In this document: positions 63,771 through 64,000 of the stretch, one piece after another
Position numbering within the stretch: the stretch's first letter is position 1
How the letters are laid out: each line of letters opens with the position of its first letter
Made by a program: the position numbers and the translations under genes
The notes under the pieces: model-generated
Told to the model about the DNA's origin: nothing
Databases searched by the model: none
What the model saw: only the letters and a program-made list of their open reading frames with translations
DNA from: Plectrocnemia conspersa
Lineage: Eukaryota > Arthropoda > Insecta > Trichoptera > Polycentropodidae
Length of the DNA stretch: 64,000 bases
Assembly: GCA_009617715.1 (NCBI GenBank)
Contig: VTFK01000090.1
Location: 248,001-312,000 of the forward strand
Direction: 5' to 3'

Positions 63771-64000
63771 TATTTATTTATTTTATTTTATTTTATTAAT
63801 TTATTTAGCTTAATAGCTAATCTTTACATCTAACAAATTTAGTAAACATATATAAAAATATATAAAAAATACATAACAGAAAGAAAAAAAAAAAATATAC
63901 AATAATAAAGTCTATTAATATTATAATTTATTTCTATATGTACGAAGGTGTTTTTTTATTCCATTTATGAAACCCGTTATATTTTTGCTGTTTCGGATTT
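63771..64000 (-). mobile_element. Non-LTR retrotransposon of the same family, copy 3, cut by the window edge
   Basis: The visible 230 bases on the minus strand are the 3' UTR and the end of ORF2, near-identical to copies 1 and 2, with an A+T-rich tail of AAAAT units. The rest lies beyond the window. The flank 22-57 bp away carries the E-box inverted repeat. Confidence 0.92.

Overview
The window looks like nuclear DNA of an insect. It is very A+T-rich (roughly 70% or more by eye) and has sparse, short coding exons with GT/AG splice sites. It carries decayed LINEs (CR1/jockey-like), mariner, Tigger/pogo and hAT fragments, and short degenerate CTAAC (TTAGG-type) runs. One gene is recognisable: a minus-strand Dscam-family cell-adhesion gene. 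The order of insect cannot be fixed from sequence alone. There are no operons, CRISPR arrays or prokaryotic signals.

Layout. 1-310: a secreted-looking ORF of unknown origin. 1444-3183: a complete but dead Tigger-type transposon with TA target duplication, matching terminal repeats and a broken transposase. 4059-4553: two Dscam-like immunoglobulin exons on the minus strand, phases 1-1 and 1-2, so the gene continues past the left edge and its upstream exons lie to the right or are missing. 4.6-25 kb: mostly A+T-rich intron or intergenic DNA with islands of balanced base composition (about 6.0-6.7, 9.4-9.7, 12.2-12.7, 13.9-14.2, 21.6-21.9 and 24.8-25.3 kb). It holds an RT remnant near 11.9 kb and a mariner remnant near 16.5 kb. 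25.6-35 kb: a jockey-like RT remnant, a hAT terminus, a SINE-like unit, a G-quadruplex motif, a cluster of about 155-bp tandem repeats (33.5-34.2 kb) and a candidate exon at 34.7 kb. 36-44 kb: noncoding islands, including two copies of an exactly 55-bp paired module 1.28 kb apart. 44.2-46.4 kb: the longest LINE copy, 5'-truncated and broken. 48-49.4 kb: a small dispersed repeat around TCACAGCTGACAATA and a convincing but unidentified terminal coding exon on the minus strand. 54.7-55.9 and 63.8-64.0 kb: two more copies of the same LINE on the other strand. 57.7 kb: a pure TA microsatellite. 60-63.3 kb: a hAT transposase fragment, a duplicated 150-bp module and a jockey-like LINE remnant. 63.7 kb: an 11-bp perfect inverted repeat with a CACGTG in each arm.

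How it fits together. The window is best read as the long introns and flanks of a Dscam-like gene, with repeated invasion by class I and class II elements, all of which look inactive here. Isolated candidate minus-strand exons at 21.8, 24.8, 34.7 and 49.2 kb could belong to the same gene or to others; neither their phases nor their sequences settle this. I found no clear evidence of a new biological system. The best leads are the unidentified terminal exon (49.1-49.3 kb), the paired 55-bp modules, the tandem repeat cluster and the recently active LINE family.
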